Shown here: piece after piece, positions 1-6,877 of the stretch
How the letters are laid out: the number at the start of each line of letters is the position of its first letter
Position numbering within the stretch: the first letter of the stretch is position 1
Source: an uncultured Collinsella sp.
GTDB taxonomy: Bacteria > Actinomycetota > Coriobacteriia > Coriobacteriales > Coriobacteriaceae
Assembly: GCA_900751755.1 (NCBI GenBank)
Contig: CAADSP010000057.1
Coordinates: forward strand, 1-30,111
Direction: 5' to 3'
Length of the DNA: 30,111 nucleotides
Notes under the pieces: generated by a model
What the model was told of the DNA's origin: nothing
What the model saw: the letters and a program-made list of their open reading frames with translations, nothing else
Databases searched by the model: none
Translations under genes and position numbers: made by a program

Positions 1-91
1 TCGGTTGCATCGGACGCTGACCGGACGATACAGGGCGTGGCGCAGGCTGTCGTGTACGATTCGGCTGGCGCGGATCGAAAGCGCTAGACAT
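1..91 (-). CDS. N-terminus of a probable endolytic transglycosylase MltG (partial)
   Basis: Only the first 30 codons are inside the window; the gene runs off the left edge. It starts with ATG at 91, inside the last codons of ruvX (8-nt overlap). An AGGAGG Shine-Dalgarno stands 7 nt upstream, which is strong support for a real start. The visible residues begin MSSAFDPRQPNRTRQ and are rich in Pro, Arg, Gln and Ser, with no domain visible. MltG proteins of Actinobacteria often begin with such a cytoplasmic low-complexity stretch before their single membrane helix, and mltG commonly follows alaS and ruvX. The CDS is well supported. The MltG name rests on gene order alone; another product of the same operon, such as a shikimate-pathway enzyme, cannot be excluded. 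Confidence 0.6.
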   Translation of the reverse strand, partial: MSSAFDPRQPNRTRQPAPRPVSSGQRPMQP

Positions 92-512
92 GCGAAACCT
101 CCTCGTTTTTGCGATCGAGCCACGTCTGCAAGAACAGGCTGGCGGCGATCATGTCGATCTTGCCCCTCATCTGCTTTTCGTTGAGTCCCTGCTCGCGCAG
201 GATACGCTTGGCCTCTTGCGAGGACAGGCGCTCGTCCTCAAACTCCAGCGGAAGATCGAGCTCGTCGGCGATCTTTTGCGCTACGGCGGCAACGCGCTCG
301 GCCTGGGGGCCAGGCTCGCCGGCCATGGTCAGGGGACGCCCGCTCACCAAGATGTCGGGCTCATAGTCCTCGACCAGGTAACGGAACGTCTTGGCCATAC
401 CGGTAACCTCGGCGGCCGGGAGCACCTTGACGGGCATCGCCATCTTGCCATCACGGCTCGAGACGGCGATGCCGATCCTGGTCTCCCCTATGTCCAGCGC
501 GAGCGCGACCAC
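84..512 (-). CDS. ruvX: RuvX/YqgF family Holliday-junction resolvase-like nuclease
   Basis: A 142-residue protein of the YqgF/RuvX RNase H-like family, linked to 16S rRNA 5'-end maturation and possibly to recombination. The first strand carries the family motif ALDIGETRIGIAVS (residues 4-17) with its catalytic Asp. A second acidic motif is DERLSSQEAKRIL near residue 93, and the C-terminal KIDMIAASLFLQTWLD supplies the final conserved Asp. Length is normal for the family. The start is GTG at 512, 9 nt after the alaS stop; no clear Shine-Dalgarno precedes it, so it probably depends on coupling with alaS. The stop overlaps the start of the next gene. Order alaS-ruvX-(mltG) is typical of Gram-positive bacteria and Actinobacteria. 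Confidence 0.93.
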   Translation of the reverse strand: MVALALDIGETRIGIAVSSRDGKMAMPVKVLPAAEVTGMAKTFRYLVEDYEPDILVSGRPLTMAGEPGPQAERVAAVAQKIADELDLPLEFEDERLSSQEAKRILREQGLNEKQMRGKIDMIAASLFLQTWLDRKNEEVSHV

Positions 513-521
513 AGCGACTAC

Positions 522-3179
522 TTAGGCGCCGAGCGCGGTCTTGGCGGCCGCGAGGGCATCGGCGATACCGGCGGCGTTCTTGCCACCGGCCTGGGCCATG
601 TTGGGACGGCCGCCACCGCGACCGTCGACCAGGCCCGCAATCTGCTTAATCACGTTGCCGGCGTGGAAACCGGCCTTCACGGCGTCGTCGGAGCCAGCAG
701 CGAGCAACGCAGGCGTGCCCTTCTCGGTCACGCTGGCAACGACGCAGGCGACAGGGCCGGCGACCTTCTGGTGCACGGTATCCCAGACGTTGCGCAGGTC
801 AGCAGCCTCAAGGCCCTGGAGCTCAGCGACGACGAGCTTATAGCCGTCGAGCTCGACGGCGCCCTCGATGGCGCTGGAGATAGCGTCGGAGGAGCCACCG
901 GTCAGCGCCTTCTTGAGCTTGTTAGACGTCTCGCGCAGCTCGGCCTGCAGGTTCTCCACACGAGCGGGAACCTCGTCAACGCGGCACTTGAGCGCAGCGG
1001 CAGCGGCGTCAACGAGTGCCAGGCGGTTGGCCATGTAGTCGAGGGCGCCCTTAGAGGTAACGGCCTCGATACGGCGGACGTTCGAGCCCGTGGAGGACTC
1101 GGAGATAATCTTGAACAGGCCGATCTCGGCAGTGTTGGTAGCATGCGTACCACCGCAGAGCTCGCGGGAGAACGGCTGGTCCTCGGCGCCCACGGAAACG
1201 ACGCGGACGACGTCGCCATACTTCTCGCCAAACAGGGCGACGGCGCCGGCGGCCTTGGCCTCGTCGATGCCCATGACGCGGGTCACGACCGGCTTAGATG
1301 CAAAGATCTGCTGGTTGACCAGGTCCTCAACAGCCTTGAGCTGCTCGGAGGACAGGGCCTCAAAGTGCGTGAAGTCAAAGCGCAGGTGCTCGGGCGTCAC
1401 CAGCGAGCCGGCCTGAGAGACATGCTCGCCCAGGACGTGCTTAAGCGCGGCGTCAAGCAGGTGGGTGGCGGTGTGGTTGCGGCGCAGGAAGCCACGGCGC
1501 TCGGCGTCGAGCGCGGCGGTCACGGTAGCACCGACGGTCAGCGTGCCCTCGGCGACGAGCGCGACGTGGGCATACAGGCCGTTGTGGTTCTTGGTATCGG
1601 AAACGGTCAGCGAAACGCCCTCGGAGGAAAGCTCGCCGGCGTCACCCTGCTGGCCACCCATCTCGGCATAGAACGGGGTGCGGTTGAGCACGACCTCGAC
1701 ATCCTCGCCCGCGGCAGCGGACTCGACGGACTCGCCGTTGCGCACGATGGCGACAACCTTGGCGCCCTCGATCACATCGTTGTCATAGCCGTCGAACTCG
1801 GTCGCAGCGACCTTGTCCGAAAGCTCGACCCACACGTCGTTGAAGCTGCCCCAGGCGTCGCCCTTGGCATTGGCGCGAGCACGGGCCTTCTGGTCCTCCA
1901 TGCAAGCGGTAAAGCCGTCCATGTCGACGTCGTGGCCGGCGGTGCCGGCAATCTCGACGGTCAGGTCGATGGGGAAACCAAAGGTATCGTGCAGCTTAAA
2001 GGCGACATCGCCCGGAAGTACGGCGCCCTCGGCGAGCGCGGCCAAGGCCTCGTCCAGGTAGACGCGGCCGTTGTCGAGCGTCGTGGAGAAGCGCTCCTCC
2101 TCGGAGGCGACGATACCCTTAACGAGCGCGACGTTCTTGAGCAGCTCGGGGTAGGCCTCGCCCATCTGAGCGTTGACCTCGTCGATGAACTTGGTCAGGA
2201 AGGCGCCCTCGATGCCCAGCAGGCGACCGTGGAACACGGCACGGCGGAGCAGGCGGCGAAGGACGTACTCGCGACCCTCGTTACCGGGCAGGATGCCGTC
2301 AGAGATCATGAAGTCGACGGCACGGGAGTGGTCGGCGATGATGCGCAGGGAGCGGCTGGCACCGGAGTAATCGTCGGCGTCATAGGTCTTGCCGCTGATC
2401 TCCTCGCCCAGCTTGATGAGGTGCTGCATCAAATCGCCGTCGTAGTTGGCGGTCTTGTGCTGCATGATGGCGGCCATGCGCTCCAGGCCCATGCCCGTAT
2501 CGAGGTTGCGGTGCGGCAGCTCCGGCATGGAGCCGTCCTCCTGGCGGTCGTACTGGGTAAACACGAGGTTCCAGAACTCAAGGAAGCGGTCGCAGTCGCA
2601 GCCGGGCTTGCAGTCGGGGCTGCCGCAACCGACCTCCTCGCCCATGTCAAAGTAGATCTCGGAGCAGGGACCGCAGGGGCCGGTGGGGCCGGCGGCCCAG
2701 AAGTTGTCGTCCTCGCCCAGGCGGGAGATGTGATCCTCGGCAACGCCCAGAGAGCGCCACACGTCATGAGTCTCGTCGTCCTCGGTAAAGACGGTAAAGT
2801 ACAGGCGGTCGAGCGGCAGCTTGAACTCCTTGGTGATGAGCTCGAAGGCCCAAGCGCAAGCCTGCTGCTTGGAGACGCCGCCAAAGGAGAAGTCACCGAG
2901 CATCTCGAAGAACGACAGGTGACGGCCGTCCTCGCCGATGCAGTCGATGTCGTTGGTGCGGACACACTTCTGGCAGGAGATCGCGCCGATCTCCTTCATG
3001 GTCTTCTTGCCCTGGTAGTACTCCTTAAACTGGTTCATGCCGGCGTTGGCAAGCAGCAGCGAAGGGTCGTCGGGAACAAGGGACGAAGAAGGATAGAGCT
3101 TAAGACCGCGCTCCTCAAAGAAGTTGAGGAACTTGGAGCGGATCTCGGCCGTAGTCATTGACGGGTAGTCAGCACTCAT
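522..3179 (-). CDS. alaS: Alanyl-tRNA synthetase
   Basis: An 885-residue class II synthetase that charges tRNA-Ala in the cytoplasm. The N-terminal catalytic core includes FLNFFEERG and the LANAGMNQFK motif. A Cys-rich insert (GCGSPDCKPGCDC) lies near residue 184. The editing domain carries the zinc ligands HTATH (about 569-573) and CGGTH (about 675-679), so proofreading of mischarged Ser/Gly should be intact. The C-Ala domain ends with DGRGGGRPNMAQAGG. The start is ATG at 3179, the second codon set of the long frame, because GAGGAG sits 9 nt upstream and the following residues (MSADYPSMTTAEIRSKF) match normal AlaRS N-termini. It is first in the alaS-ruvX-mltG operon. A sigma-A-like promoter lies just upstream, and no T-box is present. 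Confidence 0.98.
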   Translation of the reverse strand: MSADYPSMTTAEIRSKFLNFFEERGLKLYPSSSLVPDDPSLLLANAGMNQFKEYYQGKKTMKEIGAISCQKCVRTNDIDCIGEDGRHLSFFEMLGDFSFGGVSKQQACAWAFELITKEFKLPLDRLYFTVFTEDDETHDVWRSLGVAEDHISRLGEDDNFWAAGPTGPCGPCSEIYFDMGEEVGCGSPDCKPGCDCDRFLEFWNLVFTQYDRQEDGSMPELPHRNLDTGMGLERMAAIMQHKTANYDGDLMQHLIKLGEEISGKTYDADDYSGASRSLRIIADHSRAVDFMISDGILPGNEGREYVLRRLLRRAVFHGRLLGIEGAFLTKFIDEVNAQMGEAYPELLKNVALVKGIVASEEERFSTTLDNGRVYLDEALAALAEGAVLPGDVAFKLHDTFGFPIDLTVEIAGTAGHDVDMDGFTACMEDQKARARANAKGDAWGSFNDVWVELSDKVAATEFDGYDNDVIEGAKVVAIVRNGESVESAAAGEDVEVVLNRTPFYAEMGGQQGDAGELSSEGVSLTVSDTKNHNGLYAHVALVAEGTLTVGATVTAALDAERRGFLRRNHTATHLLDAALKHVLGEHVSQAGSLVTPEHLRFDFTHFEALSSEQLKAVEDLVNQQIFASKPVVTRVMGIDEAKAAGAVALFGEKYGDVVRVVSVGAEDQPFSRELCGGTHATNTAEIGLFKIISESSTGSNVRRIEAVTSKGALDYMANRLALVDAAAAALKCRVDEVPARVENLQAELRETSNKLKKALTGGSSDAISSAIEGAVELDGYKLVVAELQGLEAADLRNVWDTVHQKVAGPVACVVASVTEKGTPALLAAGSDDAVKAGFHAGNVIKQIAGLVDGRGGGRPNMAQAGGKNAAGIADALAAAKTALGA

Positions 3180-3225
3180 AGAGGGAATCTCCTCGGTTTC
3201 ACATCGAAACAGTTCAAACGTAACG

Positions 3226-3253
3226 ATATTACCATCCCGCCGCGCAAGTGCAA
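3226..3253 (-). promoter_or_regulatory. Candidate sigma-A promoter of the alaS operon
   Basis: On the minus strand, TTGCAC (3248-3253) and TAATAT (3226-3231) are separated by 16 nt. TAATAT lies about 47 nt before the alaS start codon. The -35 element overlaps the T-tract of the terminator at 3252-3281, so upstream transcription ends exactly where alaS transcription is set up. Confidence 0.55.
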
Positions 3254-3281
3254 AAAAGAGGGCCGACATAAAGCCGACCCT
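3252..3281 (-). terminator. Rho-independent terminator upstream of alaS
   Basis: Read on the minus strand, AGGGUCGGC pairs with GUCGGCCCU over 9 bp (two G-U pairs) around a UUUAU loop. It is followed by a C and then a run of U residues. It would stop minus-strand transcripts arriving from the AI-2E/sigma operon, whose last gene ends 340 nt upstream. No T-box or other leader is seen that would make it an alaS attenuator. Confidence 0.7.
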
Positions 3282-3373
3282 ACAGCGAAAGTGCACGTTA
3301 TTTAGGAGTATGCGATGCTTTGAAAAAGGCTACTATAGAATTACATATAAGATTCACCCGGAAGGAGCGATCG

Positions 3374-3613
3374 ATGAAAAGCAAACGATTTGTCCTGAAT
3401 GCACTTCTGGTTGTAGCACTTTTAGCGCTTTTGGCTTTCTCCTGCTGGTACGCAAACCAACCAGCATTTGGCTACGTATTGTATGCAGTAATGTCCGGCG
3501 ATAAAGCTTATTACACTCTACGCGCAATTGACGTTCTCTTTTTCTATGTAGCCGGCCCCTTATCAATCGCTTTGCTCGCGTTTCTTGTCATTTACAACTT
3601 CAAGAAACGCTAG
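3374..3613 (+). CDS. Small two-helix membrane protein, function unknown
   Basis: A 79-residue protein that I do not recognise. The start is ATG at 3374, with AAGGAG 8 nt upstream; upstream in-frame codons lack such a site. After a basic N-terminus (MKSKRF) there is a hydrophobic helix at about residues 8-27. A short outside loop with aromatic residues follows, then a second helix at about 54-74, and the protein ends FKKR. Both ends would be cytoplasmic. Codon and base use are clearly more AT-rich than the neighbours, which hints at recent acquisition or weak selection. It converges with the AI-2E permease (6 nt between stops). The last 12 codons contain a perfect 10-bp inverted repeat (GCGTTTCTTG, 3578-3587, with 3601-3610). 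A weak TTGAAA box lies about 45 nt upstream. Confidence 0.72.
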   Translation: MKSKRFVLNALLVVALLALLAFSCWYANQPAFGYVLYAVMSGDKAYYTLRAIDVLFFYVAGPLSIALLAFLVIYNFKKR

Positions 3614-3619
3614 CGGTGC

Positions 3620-5032
3620 CTATTTGGAATCCGAATCGTCCATGGAGCCGTCGATGCCGGTTTTGGTATCGTCGTCCGAGTTGGAGTCATCGTCCTTGGC
3701 GAAGGGATTCTTGAAAAAGCTCGTCGCATCGGGCTGCAGGCCCGAGAGCTTGATCCAGGGATTCTCGAGCTCGGGCTTGGGCATCGCCTGGGCCTCGGGT
3801 GCGGTCTCGTTGCCGATGAGCTCGGACTCGTAAATGAACGTATCGTCTCCAAGCGCGTCGTAGGCGGCGACCGGGTTGCCCTCGGCATCGCGATATGGCG
3901 TGCCCTTAAATACAGCGCCGTCGTATGCCACGAGCTGGCGACCGGTCTCGTTCTCAAAGTAGTAGACGAAAATGCCCTTGAGGGCCGCACACAGCGGAAT
4001 GGCGATGACCATGCCGATGGGACCCATAAGTGCCGAACCAATAACGAGGGCCGTCAGGCTCATGATGGGATGCACCTGCACCGAACTCTGCATGACCTTG
4101 GGGGAAATGACGTTATCGGTGACGTTTTGAGCCACCATGGTCACAACGAGCGTCCACAACGCCAGCATGGGGCTGAACATAAAGCCGAGCACCGTGGCGA
4201 TCGCCGCGCTTACCCAGGGACCGACAACCGGGACCAAGTGCATGATGCCGGTAAAGATGGCCATGAGTGCCGCGTAGGGATGACCAATGAGCGTAAAGCC
4301 GATAAAGGCGAGGATGCCACCGCAGATGGACGTCACGACCATGCCGCGCATATAACCGCCGACCGAGCGCGAAAGAATCGCGACCATAAAGCGGTACGAG
4401 GTCTCTATTTCCTGTCCGATGATGGTACAGACCTCGTGGTGCATACGGGGATAATCGCAGGCAAGCCAGTAGGCAAGCACCAAACCCAGGAAGATTACGA
4501 ACAGCTGCGAGGCCGTGTTGGTGATCAGCGGGAACACGCCGCGACCGAGCTCAGCGGCGATTTGCGATACGTACTTGGACGCCACAGTAACCAGCGAGGA
4601 CAGATTATCGTCCAAGTACTCCTTGAGCGGCGTGTTGTTGAGCGTCTTAGCGTGCGAAATCATCTCGTTGAGATCACCGCCCGCAACGCGAAGCTGCTCA
4701 GGCAGACGGCTCAGGACTTCCATAATCTGACCGAGCAAAATAGGGGACAGGATGCAGACGACGCCGACGAGCACTGCCACAACCACGATCAGCGCGATGA
4801 GCGAACCGATGCCACGACCGACGCCGTGATGCTCGAGCCAGTTAGTGATCGGCGACATCACAAAAGCGATGATGGAACCGACAGCGAGAAACTCGATAAC
4901 CGGCGCCAAGATACCCATAAGGTTAAAGATGACGGCGGCGATGACAATGCAGCCGACGACAGCCCAAATGCGAAGCGTCAGAATACGAGTATCGCGCAGC
5001 GTGCGGTCGGTTTGTTGGGGGTGCTCAATCAT
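3620..5032 (-). CDS. AI-2E/PerM family membrane transporter
   Basis: A 470-residue permease of the AI-2E transporter family (TqsA/YdiK/PerM type). Members have about eight membrane helices and are proposed to export autoinducer-2 or other small solutes, though substrates are mostly unproven. Hydrophobic segments are seen near residues 22-45, 48-64, 75-100 and in several blocks from about 165 to 355. The stretch IGHPYAALMAIFTGIMHLVP followed by GPWVSA matches the conserved family core. The last 60 or so residues form an acidic soluble tail (DDDSNSDDDTKTG), which is unusual. The ATG overlaps the sigma-factor stop as ATGA (4-nt overlap), so the two are translationally coupled and probably share stress control. 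Which molecule is carried cannot be told from the sequence. Confidence 0.9.
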   Translation of the reverse strand: MIEHPQQTDRTLRDTRILTLRIWAVVGCIVIAAVIFNLMGILAPVIEFLAVGSIIAFVMSPITNWLEHHGVGRGIGSLIALIVVVAVLVGVVCILSPILLGQIMEVLSRLPEQLRVAGGDLNEMISHAKTLNNTPLKEYLDDNLSSLVTVASKYVSQIAAELGRGVFPLITNTASQLFVIFLGLVLAYWLACDYPRMHHEVCTIIGQEIETSYRFMVAILSRSVGGYMRGMVVTSICGGILAFIGFTLIGHPYAALMAIFTGIMHLVPVVGPWVSAAIATVLGFMFSPMLALWTLVVTMVAQNVTDNVISPKVMQSSVQVHPIMSLTALVIGSALMGPIGMVIAIPLCAALKGIFVYYFENETGRQLVAYDGAVFKGTPYRDAEGNPVAAYDALGDDTFIYESELIGNETAPEAQAMPKPELENPWIKLSGLQPDATSFFKNPFAKDDDSNSDDDTKTGIDGSMDDSDSK

Positions 5033-5820
5033 GAACGAACCATCACTCCGTCGGGGTCGATCTTGTCCTGTATCTTCTTAAGGGTACGGCGCAGCAGGCG
5101 CGAAACCTGCACCTGCGAGATACCCAACTTCTTAGCGATCTCGATCTGGGTCATGCCCTTCACAAAGCGCAGCTCGATAACCTCACGCTCACGCGGCGAG
5201 AAATCGCGGATGGCTTCCTCGATCACCAGGCGGTCATCGGTAAAATCGAGCTCGTTGTCGTCATCGGCATAGCGGTCGAGAATCGAGGGGGCATCATCGG
5301 AATCGGACGCGCCAGGAGCCTCGATGGGCACCGAGGTATAGGCCGAAGACGATTCCATGGCCTCCAGCACCTCGTCGACGGTCACACCCAGGTACTCAGC
5401 GATTTCTTCAACCTTAGGCGAGCGCTGCAGCTCGTTAGTGAGCTTGTCGGTAGCTTGGTTAACCTTGGCAGAAAGCTCCTGCAAACGGCGCGGCACGCGC
5501 ACGCTCCAGCCCTTATCACGGAAGTGACGCTTAATCTCGCCCAGGATGGTAGGCGTGGCAAACGTCGTGAACTCGAGTCCGCGCTCGGGGTCAAAGCGGT
5601 CGATAGCCTTGAGCAAACCCAGATAGCCGACCTGCATGAGGTCGTCGAGCGGCTCGCCGCGGTTCTTAAATTTGTTGGCAAGAAACCTTACCAGGTTCAT
5701 ATGGGACATGACGAGCTGCTCACGTGCGTCCGGATCACCGGTCTCTTTGTAGCGACGAAACAGCTCGCGGGTTTTCTCCTTGTCCCAAGCGGTCTTACCG
5801 CTCCGGGAACGTTCGGTCAT
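5029..5820 (-). CDS. SigB/SigF/SigG-type RNA polymerase sigma factor
   Basis: A 263-residue group 3 sigma-70 factor. Region 2 includes LVRFLANKFKNRGEPLDDL and the core-binding/-10 segment GYLGLLKAIDRFDPERG (about 69-85) followed by FTTFATPTILGEIKRHFRD. Region 3 runs to about residue 155, with a Ser/Asp-rich linker at 163-195. Region 4 has the helix-turn-helix TQIEIAKKLGISQVQVSRL near 223-241 for the -35 element. The short length and REREVIELRF segment are typical of SigB/SigF rather than a housekeeping factor. The gene follows the RsbW-like gene by 1 nt and overlaps the next gene. The regulon is probably general stress. A matching promoter (GTTTAT-N13-GGGTAT) precedes ftsH in this window, consistent with that idea but not proof. 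Confidence 0.95.
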   Translation of the reverse strand: MTERSRSGKTAWDKEKTRELFRRYKETGDPDAREQLVMSHMNLVRFLANKFKNRGEPLDDLMQVGYLGLLKAIDRFDPERGLEFTTFATPTILGEIKRHFRDKGWSVRVPRRLQELSAKVNQATDKLTNELQRSPKVEEIAEYLGVTVDEVLEAMESSSAYTSVPIEAPGASDSDDAPSILDRYADDDNELDFTDDRLVIEEAIRDFSPREREVIELRFVKGMTQIEIAKKLGISQVQVSRLLRRTLKKIQDKIDPDGVMVRS

Positions 5821-5821
5821 A

Positions 5822-6199
5822 TTAGATATCCGCCTTGAGGTCGAGGGAAAGCGTCAGGGGCGCCGCAGTCTTTTCGTAGGAATCGCACACGCTCGCCAGA
5901 ATGAGCTCGGCATACACGGCAGCCTGGTCATCCTCATCGACAGTCGCCTGATCGCCAAAGGTAAAGGTCATGCCCACATGCGATTCGTCGACGTCGAATT
6001 TGATCGAAATGTCATCGGAATCAACGGCCGTGCAGCCAAAGATAAAGGCTTCCTCGGCAGCCATACGAATGTCCTCGATGCGATCGACGGACATGGAGCA
6101 CAGCGCACCAACGTTGGCGGCCGTCATACGTACGAGGCGTGCCAGACGCGGATCCCCGGCAACAGTCAGCGTGATGGGGCAAGTTGCTTCGCTACTCAT
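5822..6199 (-). CDS. RsbW-like anti-sigma factor with degenerate ATP-binding motifs
   Basis: A 125-residue protein placed directly before the SigB-like gene, where an RsbW/SpoIIAB anti-sigma kinase is expected. The fold-like pattern is present: an N-terminal strand, the segment MTAANVGALCSMSVDRIEDI, then the helix RMAAEEAFIFGCTAV. In active RsbW that helix carries the N-box Glu-Ala-x-x-Asn; here Asn is replaced within AFIFG, and no clear D-x-G-x-G box follows (FTFGDQATVDEDDQ instead). It may therefore bind sigma without phosphorylating a partner. No RsbV gene is next to it. The start is ATG at 6199, 7 nt after GAGGAG; it overlaps the DUF948 gene by 8 nt. The call relies on context plus weak similarity. 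Confidence 0.72.
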   Translation of the reverse strand: MSSEATCPITLTVAGDPRLARLVRMTAANVGALCSMSVDRIEDIRMAAEEAFIFGCTAVDSDDISIKFDVDESHVGMTFTFGDQATVDEDDQAAVYAELILASVCDSYEKTAAPLTLSLDLKADI

Positions 6200-6782
6200 C
6201 GCAGGACTCCTCGGAGGTCTCGGCGGGCGTGTAGGTGTAATACTGGGCTGCTTTAGCAGCAGGCTTCTGTGCATCATCGTCACCAGCAGCGGCATCGTCC
6301 CCGGCTTCGTCAATCAGGACACGCTCGGTCGGCTGCTCGGCTTCGGCGGCTACGGAAAGCTTGCGCTCGGCGTCGGCCGCGGGAGCCTTCACCTTGTTAA
6401 AGAGTTTCTGCACGACACCAGCAGCAGAATCAGTCACGCTCGATACGGCATTGCTGGCCTCGGCCACGCTGCCCGTAACCTCGGAAATGTCGCGAACCAC
6501 AGCTTCGACCTCTACGAGATTGGAGGTAAGGGCGTCGACGGCGGTCTTGCTCGACTTGAGGAGCGGCTCAACCTGAGCCAACGCTGGGGTGAGCTCATCG
6601 ACAGCGCCATCGAGCTTTGCTACCACCGGCTGTGCCTCGGCGATGGTGTTGTTAAGGTCGCTCACCGTCTTGTCGAGCGAATCAACGACGGTGCGGGTCT
6701 TGCGCAGCGTAAGCGCGAGCTCGATAACAGCCCACACGCCGGCAACAGCGAGCAGCAGCAGGGCGATTTGAATGGGACTCAT
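6192..6782 (-). CDS. DUF948-type membrane-anchored coiled protein
   Basis: A 196-residue protein with one N-terminal membrane helix (residues 5-25, IALLLLAVAGVWAVIELAL). Next comes a long, mostly alpha-helical region (about 30-125) of spaced hydrophobic residues, and then a disordered Ala/Asp/Glu tail (AGDDAAAGDDDAQK). This matches DUF948 proteins such as the stress protein YtxG. Their role is not biochemically defined, though in Firmicutes they are SigB-controlled. Here the gene opens the cassette with the RsbW-like and SigB-like genes, overlapping the former by 8 nt. The start ATG at 6782 has GGAGG 5 nt upstream. The 95-nt gap to rarA contains an imperfect inverted repeat (GGTACCCC with GGGG and TACC) but no U-tract. 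Confidence 0.85.
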   Translation of the reverse strand: MSPIQIALLLLAVAGVWAVIELALTLRKTRTVVDSLDKTVSDLNNTIAEAQPVVAKLDGAVDELTPALAQVEPLLKSSKTAVDALTSNLVEVEAVVRDISEVTGSVAEASNAVSSVTDSAAGVVQKLFNKVKAPAADAERKLSVAAEAEQPTERVLIDEAGDDAAAGDDDAQKPAAKAAQYYTYTPAETSEESCDE

Positions 6783-6877
6783 ACAAGCCTCCCGAAGGAA
6801 TCGAAATACAGACGCTTTTCATGGTACCCCAAAGAAGGGGAAAGATACCCAAAGGGAATGTGCGAGGTCCCAAGGAC

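Noticed and set aside
90..3161. A 1023-codon open frame on the plus strand opposite alaS and ruvX
   Set aside because: It is an antisense shadow of GC-rich coding sequence. It has repetitive Gly/Val/Asp/Leu content, no recognisable domain and no ribosome-binding site, while alaS is certain.
3180..3300. A T-box leader for alaS
   Set aside because: The terminator is present, but there is no specifier region, AGUAG or UGGN bulge upstream of it.
3578..3610. The 10-bp inverted repeat at the end of the small membrane-protein gene as a terminator
   Set aside because: No U-tract on either strand, and it lies within coding sequence with a 13-nt loop.
6824..6856. GGGTAT- and GGGGTAC-like boxes upstream of the DUF948 gene as a SigB autoregulatory promoter
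   Set aside because: No GTTT-type -35 element lies 12-15 nt upstream of either, so I did not call it.
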